A stretch of DNA of 40,033 nucleotides, taken from CALIZF01 sp046292445 (GTDB lineage Bacteria > Pseudomonadota > Alphaproteobacteria > Rhodobacterales > Rhodobacteraceae). The notes beneath the pieces were generated by a model. The model searched no databases, had not been told where the DNA came from, and saw only the letters and a program-made list of their open reading frames with translations. Where the stretch lies: the NCBI GenBank assembly GCA_046292445.1, contig JBKBQT010000027.1:1-40033 (forward strand), given 5' to 3'. Shown here piece after piece: positions 1 to 7,317 of this stretch. Both the position numbers and the translations under genes were made by a program. Each line of letters begins with the position of its first letter. Positions within the stretch are counted from its first letter, which is position 1.

Positions 1-1879
1 CCAGCGCGGCATCCACCACGGCCGCCACATCGGCCCGCGGGCGCCCGCGATACCCGTCGAGGCGCGGCCAGAGGCGCAGCCGGCGCAGGGCGGCCTCGAT
101 CTCGGCCGCGCCGACCGGGGCGACGAGGGTGACGGTATCGGCCAGCAGCTCGGCCTCGATCCCGCCGAAACCGAGCGTCAGCGTGAGCCCGTAGACCGGA
201 TCGCGCATGGCGCCGATGAGGATCTCGGCGATGGCATCGGTCACCATCTCTTCCGCAAGATAGGCCGCGGCGCCCGGCATCGGCGCGACCGCCCAGGGTT
301 CGGCCCGCAGATGCACCGCGCCGGCCTCGGTCTTGTGGGCAAAGCCAAGGCCCTTGATCGCCAACGGGCGGGCCAGCGGCGCCGCGCTGACGGCCAGTTG
401 TGCGAGGTCGGGGGCCGTCACGCCGCGCGGCACCGGCAAGCCGGCCGCGGCGAGCACCGCCTTGGCTTCGTCCTCGGGCAGCGGCCGGGTGGCGCCGCGG
501 GATGCGGCCGGCAGCGGGCGCCAGCCGGCGGCGCCCGGCGGCGTCTGGGCGGCGCGGATCGCTGCCAGCGCCGGCTCGATCCCCGCCAGCGGGACGATCC
601 CGCGGGCCATCATCGTCTCGGCCATGACCTCGGGCAGGTTTTCGGGCAGGCTCGCCACCGGCAGGGCCGGCCTGCCGGTGGCCGCCTGGGCCGCGGCGAT
701 GGCGGCGAGGGCGGGATCGTAGGACGCCGGGTCGCAGCGGTCGGCCCGTGGCGGGTCGATGATGAAGAGGCCGGCGTCATAGCCGGCGAGCATCGTCGTG
801 AACACCGCCGTCGTCCGGGGCCCGTCGCCCCAGATGAACGTGTGGTAGTCTAGCGGGTTGGCGATGGCGACGATCGGACCGAGCGCTTCGGCGAGGGCGG
901 TGCGCTGCGCGGCGTCCGGCGGCGGGAAATCGAGGCCGAGCGGGCCGGCGAGGTCGGCCACGAGGCCCGCCTCCCCCCCCGAGCAGGACAGCGAGCAGAG
1001 CCGCCGGCCGAGGCCCGGCCCGTGCACATGCAGCAGCTTGAGCGCCTCGATCAGTTCCGCCGGGCTTGCCACCTCGGCCACCCCGCATTGCGCAAGGAAC
1101 GCCGAGGAGGCCGCGCCGCCCCCCGCCAGCGCGGCGGTATGCGAGGCGGCGGCGGCCCGCGCCTGCGCCGTCTTGCCCGACTTGATCGCCACGATCCCCT
1201 TGCGCTGCGCGCGCGCCGCCTCGGCCAGCGCGGCGAAGGCCGGCGCATCGCCGATCCCCTCGACGTAAAGGCCGAGCGCCGTCACCCTGTCATCCGCCAG
1301 GAGGGCCGCGCCAAGCTCGGCCAGCCCGACCTGCGCGGCATTGCCGAGACAGGCGACATAGGCGACCGGCAGGCCGCGCCGCTGCATCGTGAGGTTGATG
1401 ACGATGTTGGACGACTGCGACAGGAGCGCGACGCCTCGGTCCACCCGCCGCCCCCCGTGCTGGTCCGGCCACAGGAGGGCGCCGTCGAGGTAGTTGATGA
1501 ACCCGTAGCAGTTCGGCCCGAGGATCGGCATCGTCCCCGCCGCAGCGACGAGGCGGGCCTGAAGGCCGGCCTCGCCCGCCTCTTCCCAGCCCGAGGCAAA
1601 GAGCGTCGCCCCCCCGGCCCCCATGGCGGCGAGTTCGGCCACCACATCGAGCGTGGCATGCCGGTTGACGCCGACGAAGACGGCATCGGGCGGGTCGGGC
1701 AGGTCGGCAAGGCGTCGCAATGCGGGGATGCCGGCGACGGTGTCGCGCACCGGGTGGACCGGCCAGACCGGGCCGGGATAACCCATCCGCAGGCACTGCT
1801 CGACCACATTGGCCGCCCAGCCGCCGCCGAGGACAGCGATCGAGCGGGGGCGCAGGAGGCGGGTCAGGTCGCGCGGCAC
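1..1879 (-). CDS. Acyl-CoA synthetase, NDP-forming (partial, 3' end outside window)
   Basis: Fused acetate-CoA-ligase/pimeloyl-CoA-synthetase-like enzyme that would make an acyl-CoA from acid, CoA and ATP with ADP release. About 626 residues are visible; family members are near 690-700. I read this frame by hand. The N-terminal CoA-binding Rossmann part begins DLTRLLRPRSIAVLGGG. A middle succinyl-CoA-ligase-like part has GPNCYGFIN, the SHTAALAGG loop and SCSGGEAGL. A C-terminal ATP-grasp part begins near LPEDEAKAVLAAAGLPVPRG and contains AIKGLGFAHKTEAGAV. The GTG at 1879 is chosen because it sits directly before the conserved first strand; no ATG lies in frame upstream nearby. It is the last visible gene of the carnitine operon, 99 nt after the acyl-CoA dehydrogenase. 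Substrate is inferred only: gamma-butyrobetaine or a related trimethylammonium acid. Confidence 0.85.
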   Translation of the reverse strand, partial: MPRDLTRLLRPRSIAVLGGGWAANVVEQCLRMGYPGPVWPVHPVRDTVAGIPALRRLADLPDPPDAVFVGVNRHATLDVVAELAAMGAGGATLFASGWEEAGEAGLQARLVAAAGTMPILGPNCYGFINYLDGALLWPDQHGGRRVDRGVALLSQSSNIVINLTMQRRGLPVAYVACLGNAAQVGLAELGAALLADDRVTALGLYVEGIGDAPAFAALAEAARAQRKGIVAIKSGKTAQARAAAASHTAALAGGGAASSAFLAQCGVAEVASPAELIEALKLLHVHGPGLGRRLCSLSCSGGEAGLVADLAGPLGLDFPPPDAAQRTALAEALGPIVAIANPLDYHTFIWGDGPRTTAVFTTMLAGYDAGLFIIDPPRADRCDPASYDPALAAIAAAQAATGRPALPVASLPENLPEVMAETMMARGIVPLAGIEPALAAIRAAQTPPGAAGWRPLPAASRGATRPLPEDEAKAVLAAAGLPVPRGVTAPDLAQLAVSAAPLARPLAIKGLGFAHKTEAGAVHLRAEPWAVAPMPGAAAYLAEEMVTDAIAEILIGAMRDPVYGLTLTLGFGGIEAELLADTVTLVAPVGAAEIEAALRRLRLWPRLDGYRGRPRADVAAVVDAAL

Positions 1880-1958
1880 CGATCGCCCCCGCAGCCAATC
1901 TTGCGGCGCGGCCCGGCGGCCGGACGCCGCTTGTTGGCCGCCGCAGTCGCGGCGGCGC

Positions 1959-1979
1959 AGGGGGGCCTTCCGCCCCCCT
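1959..1979. terminator. Perfect hairpin between acyl-CoA dehydrogenase and acyl-CoA synthetase
   Basis: Arms AGGGGGGC and GCCCCCCT (8 bp) with a 5-nt loop overlap the last base of the dehydrogenase stop codon. No T-run follows on the minus strand, so it looks more like an mRNA-stabilising or partial termination element within the operon than a strong Rho-independent terminator. Confidence 0.45.
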
Positions 1980-3142
1980 TACCCGCCCACCGCCCGCAAG
2001 AGTTCGCGGGAAATGATGTGCCGCTGGATCTCACTCGTCCCCTCCCAGATCCGCTCCACCCGCGCATCGCGCCAGATCCGCTCCAGCGGCAGATCCTCCA
2101 TCAGGCCCATGCCGCCGTGAATCTGGATCGCGGCATCGCTGATCATCGCCAGCGCCTCGGTCGCGGCGAGCTTGGCCATCGCCATGTCGCCGTCCGTAGC
2201 GGTGCCCTGCGCGTGTTTCCAGCCGGCTTCCCAGGTGAGCAGTTCGGCCGCCTTGAGCGCCAGCGCCATGTCGGCGAGCTGGAAGCTCACGCCCTGGAAC
2301 CGCCCGATCGGCTGGCCGAACTGCCGCCGCTCGGCCGCATGGGCGATGGCGAGCGCAAGGGCGCGGTCGGCGCGGCCGAGGCAGGTGGCGGCCACCTGCA
2401 GGCGCGTCGCGCCGAGCCAGTCGCTTGCGACCTCAAAGCCGCGGTGCGGTGCGCCGAGCACGTTTTCGGCCGGCACGCGGCAGTCGTCGAACTCGAGGAT
2501 GCAGTTGGAATAGCCGCGGTGAGAGACGTTGCGATAGCCCGGGCGCACGGTGAAGCCCGGCGTGCCCTTGTCCACGAAGAACGCGGTGATGCGCTTTTTC
2601 GGTCCCTTGGGCGTTGCCTCCTCGCCGGTCGCCATGAAGGCGATGGTGAACCCCGCGATGTCGGCATGGCTGATGAAATGCTTGGTGCCGTTCAGCACCC
2701 AGTCGGTGCCGTCCTGCCGGGCGGTCGCCTTCATCCCCCGAAGATCGGACCCGGCGCCGGGTTCGGTCATGGCAAGGCAATCCCAGGTCTCGCCCCGGAT
2801 GCAGGGCAAAAGGTAGCGCGCGCGCTGGTCGGGCGTGCCGGCCAGAAGGATGTTCGACGGGCGCGCCACGCAGGTCCAGTGCAGGGCATAGTTGGCGCGG
2901 CCGAGCTCGCGCTCGTAGAGCAGCCAGGACAGGGTGTCGAGGCCCGCGCCGCCCACCTCGGCCGGCATGTTGGCGGCATAGAGGCCCGCCGCCATCGCCC
3001 GCGCCTGCAGCATGCGCACGACCTCCATCCGCAGTTGCCCCGTGCGTTCAACCTCGCCTTCGTGGGGGTAGAGCGCGGTTTCGACGAAGGCGCGCGTCGT
3101 CTCGACGATCATCCTCTGCTCGTCGGTCAGGGCAAATTGCAT
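1979..3142 (-). CDS. Acyl-CoA dehydrogenase (possibly gamma-butyrobetainyl-CoA)
   Basis: FAD-dependent alpha,beta-dehydrogenase of acyl-CoA thioesters, passing electrons to ETF. The 387-residue length is normal. Visible motifs are the FAD/substrate signature CLAMTEPGAGSDLRG (about residues 122-136) and the C-terminal signature WRDARVERIWEGTSEIQR, in which the Glu of WEGT (about residue 367) is the expected catalytic base. Two tandem ATGs exist (3145 and 3142). The first overlaps the upstream stop as ATGA, but the second is better spaced from GGAGGG, so I use 3142. It follows the carnitine dehydrogenase fusion with essentially no gap. Context suggests a trimethylammonium acyl-CoA such as gamma-butyrobetainyl-CoA, as with CaiA, but the sequence alone shows only the family. 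Confidence 0.92.
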   Translation of the reverse strand: MQFALTDEQRMIVETTRAFVETALYPHEGEVERTGQLRMEVVRMLQARAMAAGLYAANMPAEVGGAGLDTLSWLLYERELGRANYALHWTCVARPSNILLAGTPDQRARYLLPCIRGETWDCLAMTEPGAGSDLRGMKATARQDGTDWVLNGTKHFISHADIAGFTIAFMATGEEATPKGPKKRITAFFVDKGTPGFTVRPGYRNVSHRGYSNCILEFDDCRVPAENVLGAPHRGFEVASDWLGATRLQVAATCLGRADRALALAIAHAAERRQFGQPIGRFQGVSFQLADMALALKAAELLTWEAGWKHAQGTATDGDMAMAKLAATEALAMISDAAIQIHGGMGLMEDLPLERIWRDARVERIWEGTSEIQRHIISRELLRAVGG

Positions 3143-4605
3143 CATTCCCTCCGCTGGCCGACATGGCGCCCCGCGCCCGCGGGGCGCGGCAGGGCCGCAT
3201 GCGCGGCGGCGATGGGTTCGAGCCGGTCGAGGACGCGGCGGGGCGCCGGGCAGGCGCGGCCCGCCTTCATGTCCACATGCAGCAGCATCTGCTCGATGGT
3301 CGCGATCACGTCATCCCCCCGCGCGATCCGCACCCAGACATGCAGCCGCTTGTCGTCCGCCTGCAGCACCTGCACCGAGCCTGCGATCCGGTCGCCCTGC
3401 CGCCCCTCGCCCAGGTGGCGGATGTGGGTTTCGGCGGAATAATAGCTGAACCCCTGCGCCACATGGTTCAGCCGCGCGTCGAGCATGTCGAGGAAGGCGT
3501 CGGTCGTCATCGAGCAGGCATGCAGATAGCGCGCCTCGGTCATGTGCCCGTTGTAGTCGAGCCAGTCGGGCAGCACCGTCATCGCGGCCGTCACCAGCGG
3601 CGCATCGAGCGGGTCGGGCAGCGCCGGCACCGGTGGCCGGCGCGCGGCGTCCCAGGCGTTGAGCACCTGCCCCGCGCCCCAGTCGCGCGCCTTGAGCACG
3701 CGCAGGAACCCCACGAGGTTGCCGTCGCGGATGCGTTCGAGATCGCGGATCGAATGCGCGCCCGACTGCGCGTCCGACTGGGCCGCGATGGCATCCATCA
3801 GCGCATCGTCGAGGTCGGGCACATCCATGAGCCGCGTCCAGGGCCAGGTCAGCGTCGGGCCGAACTGGGCGAGGAAATGCCGCATCCCGCCCTCGCCCCC
3901 GGCGATGCGATAGGTCTCGAACAGCCCCATCTGGCCCCAGCGCAGGCCAAAGCCCATGCGGATGGCCTCGTCGATCTCGGCCGTCGTCGCCACCCCGTCG
4001 CGGACCATCCACAGCGCCTCGCGCCAGACCGCCTCGAGAAACCGGTTGCCGAGGAAGGCGTCGATCTCGGTCCGCAGGATCAGCGGATACATGCCGATCG
4101 CGCGGATGGTTGCCGCGGTTTCCTCGATCGTTTCAAGCGGGGTGACGGGCGAGCCCGCGATCTCCGCCAGCGGCAGGAGATAGACCGGGTTGAACGGATG
4201 CACGACGATGATGCGCCCCGGCACCGCCGCACCCGCCTGCAGGTCCGAGGCCTTGAAACCGCTGGTCGATGACGCGATCAGCACGCCGGGCGCGGCCTGC
4301 TGGATCTGCGCATAGACGCGATGCTTCAGCTCCAGCCGCTCGGAGACCGATTCCTGCACGTGATCGGCGCCCGCCACCGCCTCGCCCATCGTCGCGGCAA
4401 AGCGCAGCCGCCCCTCGGGCGGCAGCGGCACATCGGCCAGTGCGGGCAGCGACCGGCGGGCGTTGTCCAGAACGGCGGCGATCTTGCGCGGCGCCTCGGG
4501 GTCGGGGTCGAACACCGCCACGTCCCAGCCGTTGAGCAGGAACCGCGCCGCCCAGCCGCCGCCGATCACGCCGGCGCCGATGATGGCGGCCTTGCGCCGC
4601 GTCAT
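3142..4605 (-). CDS. lcdH: L-carnitine dehydrogenase / betainyl-CoA thioesterase fusion
   Basis: Two-domain enzyme of 487 residues. The N-terminal 3-hydroxyacyl-CoA-dehydrogenase-like domain (about 1-325) has the NAD-binding GAGVIGGGW at 10-18 and the HPFNP motif with the candidate catalytic His136. It is expected to oxidise L-carnitine to 3-dehydrocarnitine with NAD+. The C-terminal hot-dog 4HBT thioesterase domain (about 335-450) has DYNGHMTEARY, with Asp350 as the expected catalytic residue. This fusion architecture is known from alphaproteobacterial bifunctional carnitine dehydrogenase/betainyl-CoA thioesterases. The ATG at 4605 directly precedes the Rossmann fold; upstream extension is low-complexity. 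The stop overlaps the acyl-CoA dehydrogenase start region. The adjacent BKACE supplies the middle step of the pathway, so context and architecture agree. Confidence 0.9.
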   Translation of the reverse strand: MTRRKAAIIGAGVIGGGWAARFLLNGWDVAVFDPDPEAPRKIAAVLDNARRSLPALADVPLPPEGRLRFAATMGEAVAGADHVQESVSERLELKHRVYAQIQQAAPGVLIASSTSGFKASDLQAGAAVPGRIIVVHPFNPVYLLPLAEIAGSPVTPLETIEETAATIRAIGMYPLILRTEIDAFLGNRFLEAVWREALWMVRDGVATTAEIDEAIRMGFGLRWGQMGLFETYRIAGGEGGMRHFLAQFGPTLTWPWTRLMDVPDLDDALMDAIAAQSDAQSGAHSIRDLERIRDGNLVGFLRVLKARDWGAGQVLNAWDAARRPPVPALPDPLDAPLVTAAMTVLPDWLDYNGHMTEARYLHACSMTTDAFLDMLDARLNHVAQGFSYYSAETHIRHLGEGRQGDRIAGSVQVLQADDKRLHVWVRIARGDDVIATIEQMLLHVDMKAGRACPAPRRVLDRLEPIAAAHAALPRPAGAGRHVGQRRE

Positions 4606-4647
4606 CGCGCCCCGCCCCGCAGCGCGCAAGGGCGGCGATCCCGCGCG

Positions 4648-4669
4648 CCGCGGCAAGGCGCCGCCGCGG
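4648..4669. other. Small hairpin in the lipocalin-lcdH gap
   Basis: Seven-bp arms CCGCGGC and GCCGCGG with an 8-nt loop lie in the 102-nt gap between the lipocalin stop and the carnitine dehydrogenase start. No T-tract follows. It could tune expression between operon genes, or may be chance in such GC-rich DNA. Confidence 0.25.
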
Positions 4670-4707
4670 ACGGGCCGAGCATGCCGCCACCATGGGTCGC
4701 TGCGGCA

Positions 4708-5223
4708 TCAGCGGGCATGGGCGACCGGGATCAGACGGCTGACGTCATAGCCGTTGGCGGCCAGCACCGCGCGCGCCGCGGCCCGCTGCGCCGGCGGCAT
4801 CACGGAACTGCGCGCGAGGATCCAGCCCGACGTGCCCTGCGGCACGCCGACCACCGCCGCCGAATAGTCCGGCGCGACCCAGAGCACCCAGTAGGGCGCG
4901 CCGAACGGGATCGCGCCGAGCCGCACGGTGAGTCGCCCCGGCCCGGCCACGGTCGCGCTGCCCGCGATCTGGCGCAGCGGGCCGTCCGGCGCGCCCTGCC
5001 GGCAGCGGTTGAGCACGCTGAGGGTCTGCCCGTCGATCACGCCGTAGGTCGCCGTCGTCGCCTCGCACCCGTCCTGAAACCGCACGGGGAACCGCTCGAT
5101 CTCGTACCAGGTGCCGGCATAGCGGACGAGGTCCACCGGCACCGCCCGCATCGCCACATCCGTATCGCGATAGCTGGCGCAGGACGCGAGCGCGAGCAGC
5201 GCGAGCGCGGCGAGCGCCCTCAC
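4708..5223 (-). CDS. Lipocalin-family lipoprotein (Blc-like)
   Basis: Small beta-barrel ligand-binding protein predicted to be anchored in the outer membrane. The 171-residue product starts with a short hydrophobic signal ending in the lipobox LASC (Cys15). It then has the lipocalin GxW signature YAGTWYEIERFP (GTW at 37-39) and two cysteines (about 53 and 74) that could form the usual disulfide. The GTG start at 5223 overlaps the BKACE stop as GTGA, so translation is probably coupled to BKACE. This places a lipocalin inside a carnitine degradation operon between its two key enzymes. Family members bind lipids or lysophospholipids. Here a role with carnitine esters or betaine lipids is possible but purely inferred. 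Confidence 0.88.
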   Translation of the reverse strand: MRALAALALLALASCASYRDTDVAMRAVPVDLVRYAGTWYEIERFPVRFQDGCEATTATYGVIDGQTLSVLNRCRQGAPDGPLRQIAGSATVAGPGRLTVRLGAIPFGAPYWVLWVAPDYSAAVVGVPQGTSGWILARSSVMPPAQRAAARAVLAANGYDVSRLIPVAHAR

Positions 5224-6128
5224 AGCGGCGCCCGCTTCGCGAGGGCAAGCCGCGCCCGCACCGCATCCGGGCCGACCACGCGCGCGCCCATGCCCTCGAT
5301 GATCGTCACCGCCCGCTCCACCAGTTGCGCATTTGTCGCCAGCACACCCTTGCCCAGCCACAGGTTATCCTCAAGCCCCACCCGCACGTTGCCCCCCGCC
5401 AGCACGGCGGCGGCCACATAGGGCATCTGGTGGCGGCCGAGACCGAAGGCCGACCAGTGCCAGCCCGCGGGAACATTCGCGACCATCGCCATGAAGGTGT
5501 GAAGGTCGTCCGGCGCCCCCCAGGGCACGCCCATGCAGAGCTGCACCAGAACCGGCGCGGGGATCACCCCCTCGTCCACCAACTGGCGCGCGAACCACAT
5601 ATGCCCGGTGTCGAAGGCCTCGATCTCGATGCGCACGCCGGCCGCGACCATCCGCGCCGCCATGTCGCGCAGCATGCCGGGGGTGTTGACCATGACGTAA
5701 TCGGCCTCGGCAAAGTTCATCGTGCCGCAATCGAGCGTGCAGATCTCGGGCCTGCAGTCCACCACATGCGCCACCCGTTCCGCCGCGCCGGCCATGTCGG
5801 ACCGCGGCGACATCCGCCCCATCGCCTCGGTGCCGTCGAACAGCATGTCGCCGCCCATGCCGGCGGTCAGGTTGAGCACGACGTCCGTGCCGCTGTCGCG
5901 GATCCGCTCGGTCACCTCGCGGTAGAGCGCCCGATCGCGCGCCGGGCGGCCCGTCTCGGGGTCGCGCACATGGCAATGCACCACCGCCGCACCCGCCCGC
6001 GCCGCGTCGATCGCGCTTGCCGCGATCGCGGCCGGGCTGCGCGGGACATGGGGCGAGCGGTCCTGCGTCGCGCCGGCCCCGGTCACGGCGCAGGTGATGA
6101 AGACCTCGCGGTTGATGGCAAGCGGCAC
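5220..6128 (-). CDS. BKACE family beta-keto acid cleavage enzyme (3-dehydrocarnitine cleavage)
   Basis: Zinc-dependent enzyme (DUF849 family) that reacts a beta-keto acid with acetyl-CoA. In carnitine catabolism it converts 3-dehydrocarnitine to betainyl-CoA and acetoacetate. The 302-residue protein begins REVFITCAVTGAG and has the metal-binding HCHVRDP (His51, His53). It also carries the LNLTAGMGG strand, IEIEAFDTGH and GLEDN (about 251-255), which carries the likely third ligand. The GTG start at 6128 is supported by a clear AAGGAG seven bases upstream. It is the first gene of the minus-strand operon and is divergent from the GlxA-type regulator 72 bp away. Substrate assignment rests on the adjacent carnitine dehydrogenase/thioesterase, since BKACE paralogues use many beta-keto acids. 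Confidence 0.9.
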   Translation of the reverse strand: MPLAINREVFITCAVTGAGATQDRSPHVPRSPAAIAASAIDAARAGAAVVHCHVRDPETGRPARDRALYREVTERIRDSGTDVVLNLTAGMGGDMLFDGTEAMGRMSPRSDMAGAAERVAHVVDCRPEICTLDCGTMNFAEADYVMVNTPGMLRDMAARMVAAGVRIEIEAFDTGHMWFARQLVDEGVIPAPVLVQLCMGVPWGAPDDLHTFMAMVANVPAGWHWSAFGLGRHQMPYVAAAVLAGGNVRVGLEDNLWLGKGVLATNAQLVERAVTIIEGMGARVVGPDAVRARLALAKRAPL

Positions 6129-6144
6129 GGCCGGGCTCCTTCGC

Positions 6145-6166
6145 AGCCTGCCGAGCATAGCAGGCT
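6145..6166. promoter_or_regulatory. Operator candidate 1 in the carnitine divergent promoter
   Basis: Inverted repeat AGCCTGC - N8 - GCAGGCT in the 72-bp region between BKACE and the GlxA-type regulator. Perfect 7-bp arms. Its position 17-38 nt upstream of BKACE suits a binding site for the divergently encoded regulator; binding is inferred. Confidence 0.45.
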
Positions 6167-6178
6167 TGCGCGCCGCGG

Positions 6179-6196
6179 CTTGCCCGAATACGCAAG
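6179..6196. promoter_or_regulatory. Operator candidate 2 in the carnitine divergent promoter
   Basis: Inverted repeat CTTGC - N8 - GCAAG just upstream of the regulator start at 6201. It has the same 8-nt spacer as candidate 1, and the two centres are 32 bp (about three helical turns) apart, which would place two dimers on one face of the DNA. Confidence 0.35.
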
Positions 6197-6200
6197 GCAC

Positions 6201-7286
6201 ATGACCGAAAGCGCAACGATCTTCGCCCCGGACCCCGCGCCGCTGACGGTCGCGGCGCTGGTGCTGCCGCAGGCCTCGATCCTCGAGGTCGCCTCGGTGC
6301 TCGATCCGATGCGCGCGGCCAACCGGCACCTTGGACGGGCGGCCTTCGCCTGGCGCGTGGTCTCGCCCGACGGCGCGCCGGTTCCGCTGACCTGCGGGAT
6401 CGAACTGCCCGCCGCGGGGGCGCTCGAGGCGGCGGCGGGGGCCGATGCGCTGATCGTGATCGCCGGCTTCGGGCAGGCGCAGCGCAGCGATCCGGGCCTG
6501 CTGCGCGCGCTGCGCCTCGCCGCGCCGCGGCCGCGCGCCGTGGCGGGGATTGACGCCGGGCCCTGGGTGATGGCGCGGGCGGGGCTGCTCGACGGCTATC
6601 GCGCGACGCTGCACTGGGAGGATTGGGAGGATTTCGCAGCCGCCCATCCGCGCGTCGATCTCGTGCCCGACCGCTTCGTGATCGACCGCGGCCGCATCAC
6701 GGCGGGCGGCGCGGGGCCGGCGGCCGACCTGATGCTGCATCTCATCCGCGCCCGGCATGGCGCCCAGATCGCCGCCGCCGTTGCGGCCAGCTTCCTGTCC
6801 ACCCCGCGCCCGGGGCACGAGCCGCAACGCGCCGCACCACAGCCCACCCCGGCGCTGACCGCCGATCCGCGGGTGGCGGCGGCCATGGCGCGGATCGCCG
6901 CGCGGATCGACACGCCCGAACCGGTCGCCGCCACCGCCCGCGCCGTCGGGCTGTCGGTGCGCCGGCTCGAAGGGCTCTTCCGCGCCGAACTCGGCCAGCC
7001 CCCCGGCGCCTGGGGGCGCGAGGCGCGGCTGCAGGCGGCCCGGCGCATGGTGGTCGAAGGCGGGCACGGCCTGCAGGACATCGCCCTGCGCACAGGCTTT
7101 GCCGCCCCCTCGGCACTCAGCAGGGCCTTCCGCCGTCGCTTCGGCCTGCCGCCGAGCCGTCTGCGGCGCCCGCCTGCCCCGACCGGACCGCCCGCCGGCG
7201 GCGCCCCGGGGGGCCAGCCCGCGCCGTCTGCGGGGTGGCGCGCCGGCGGGCCTGCACTGCAACTGGACGCGCCCCCGCCCGGCTGA
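6201..7286 (+). CDS. GlxA/CdhR-like AraC-family transcriptional regulator
   Basis: Likely controls the divergent carnitine operon. The 361-residue protein has an N-terminal DJ-1/PfpI (GATase1-like) domain at about 12-195, with the family segment GIDAGPWVMARAGLLDG (116-132). A C-terminal double helix-turn-helix AraC domain covers about 224-322 (VAATARAVGLSVRRLEGLFR and the second HTH around LQDIALRTGFAAPSALSRAF). This is the architecture of CdhR, GbdR and ArgR of Pseudomonas, which respond to carnitine, betaine and arginine. A proline/alanine/glycine-rich tail of about 40 residues (323-361) follows the DNA-binding domain and is unusual. The ATG at 6201 has AAGG upstream. Function as a carnitine sensor is inferred from the neighbouring operon. 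Confidence 0.87.
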   Translation: MTESATIFAPDPAPLTVAALVLPQASILEVASVLDPMRAANRHLGRAAFAWRVVSPDGAPVPLTCGIELPAAGALEAAAGADALIVIAGFGQAQRSDPGLLRALRLAAPRPRAVAGIDAGPWVMARAGLLDGYRATLHWEDWEDFAAAHPRVDLVPDRFVIDRGRITAGGAGPAADLMLHLIRARHGAQIAAAVAASFLSTPRPGHEPQRAAPQPTPALTADPRVAAAMARIAARIDTPEPVAATARAVGLSVRRLEGLFRAELGQPPGAWGREARLQAARRMVVEGGHGLQDIALRTGFAAPSALSRAFRRRFGLPPSRLRRPPAPTGPPAGGAPGGQPAPSAGWRAGGPALQLDAPPPG

Positions 7287-7317
7287 TTAACTGCCAGTCG
7301 ATCAAGGGGAACAGACC

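Noticed and set aside
1022..3442. Open frame of about 800 codons on the plus strand
   Set aside because: It is antisense to three convincing minus-strand enzymes with family motifs, is rich in Arg, His, Gly and Pro, and shows no domain. Long antisense frames are expected in such GC-rich coding DNA.
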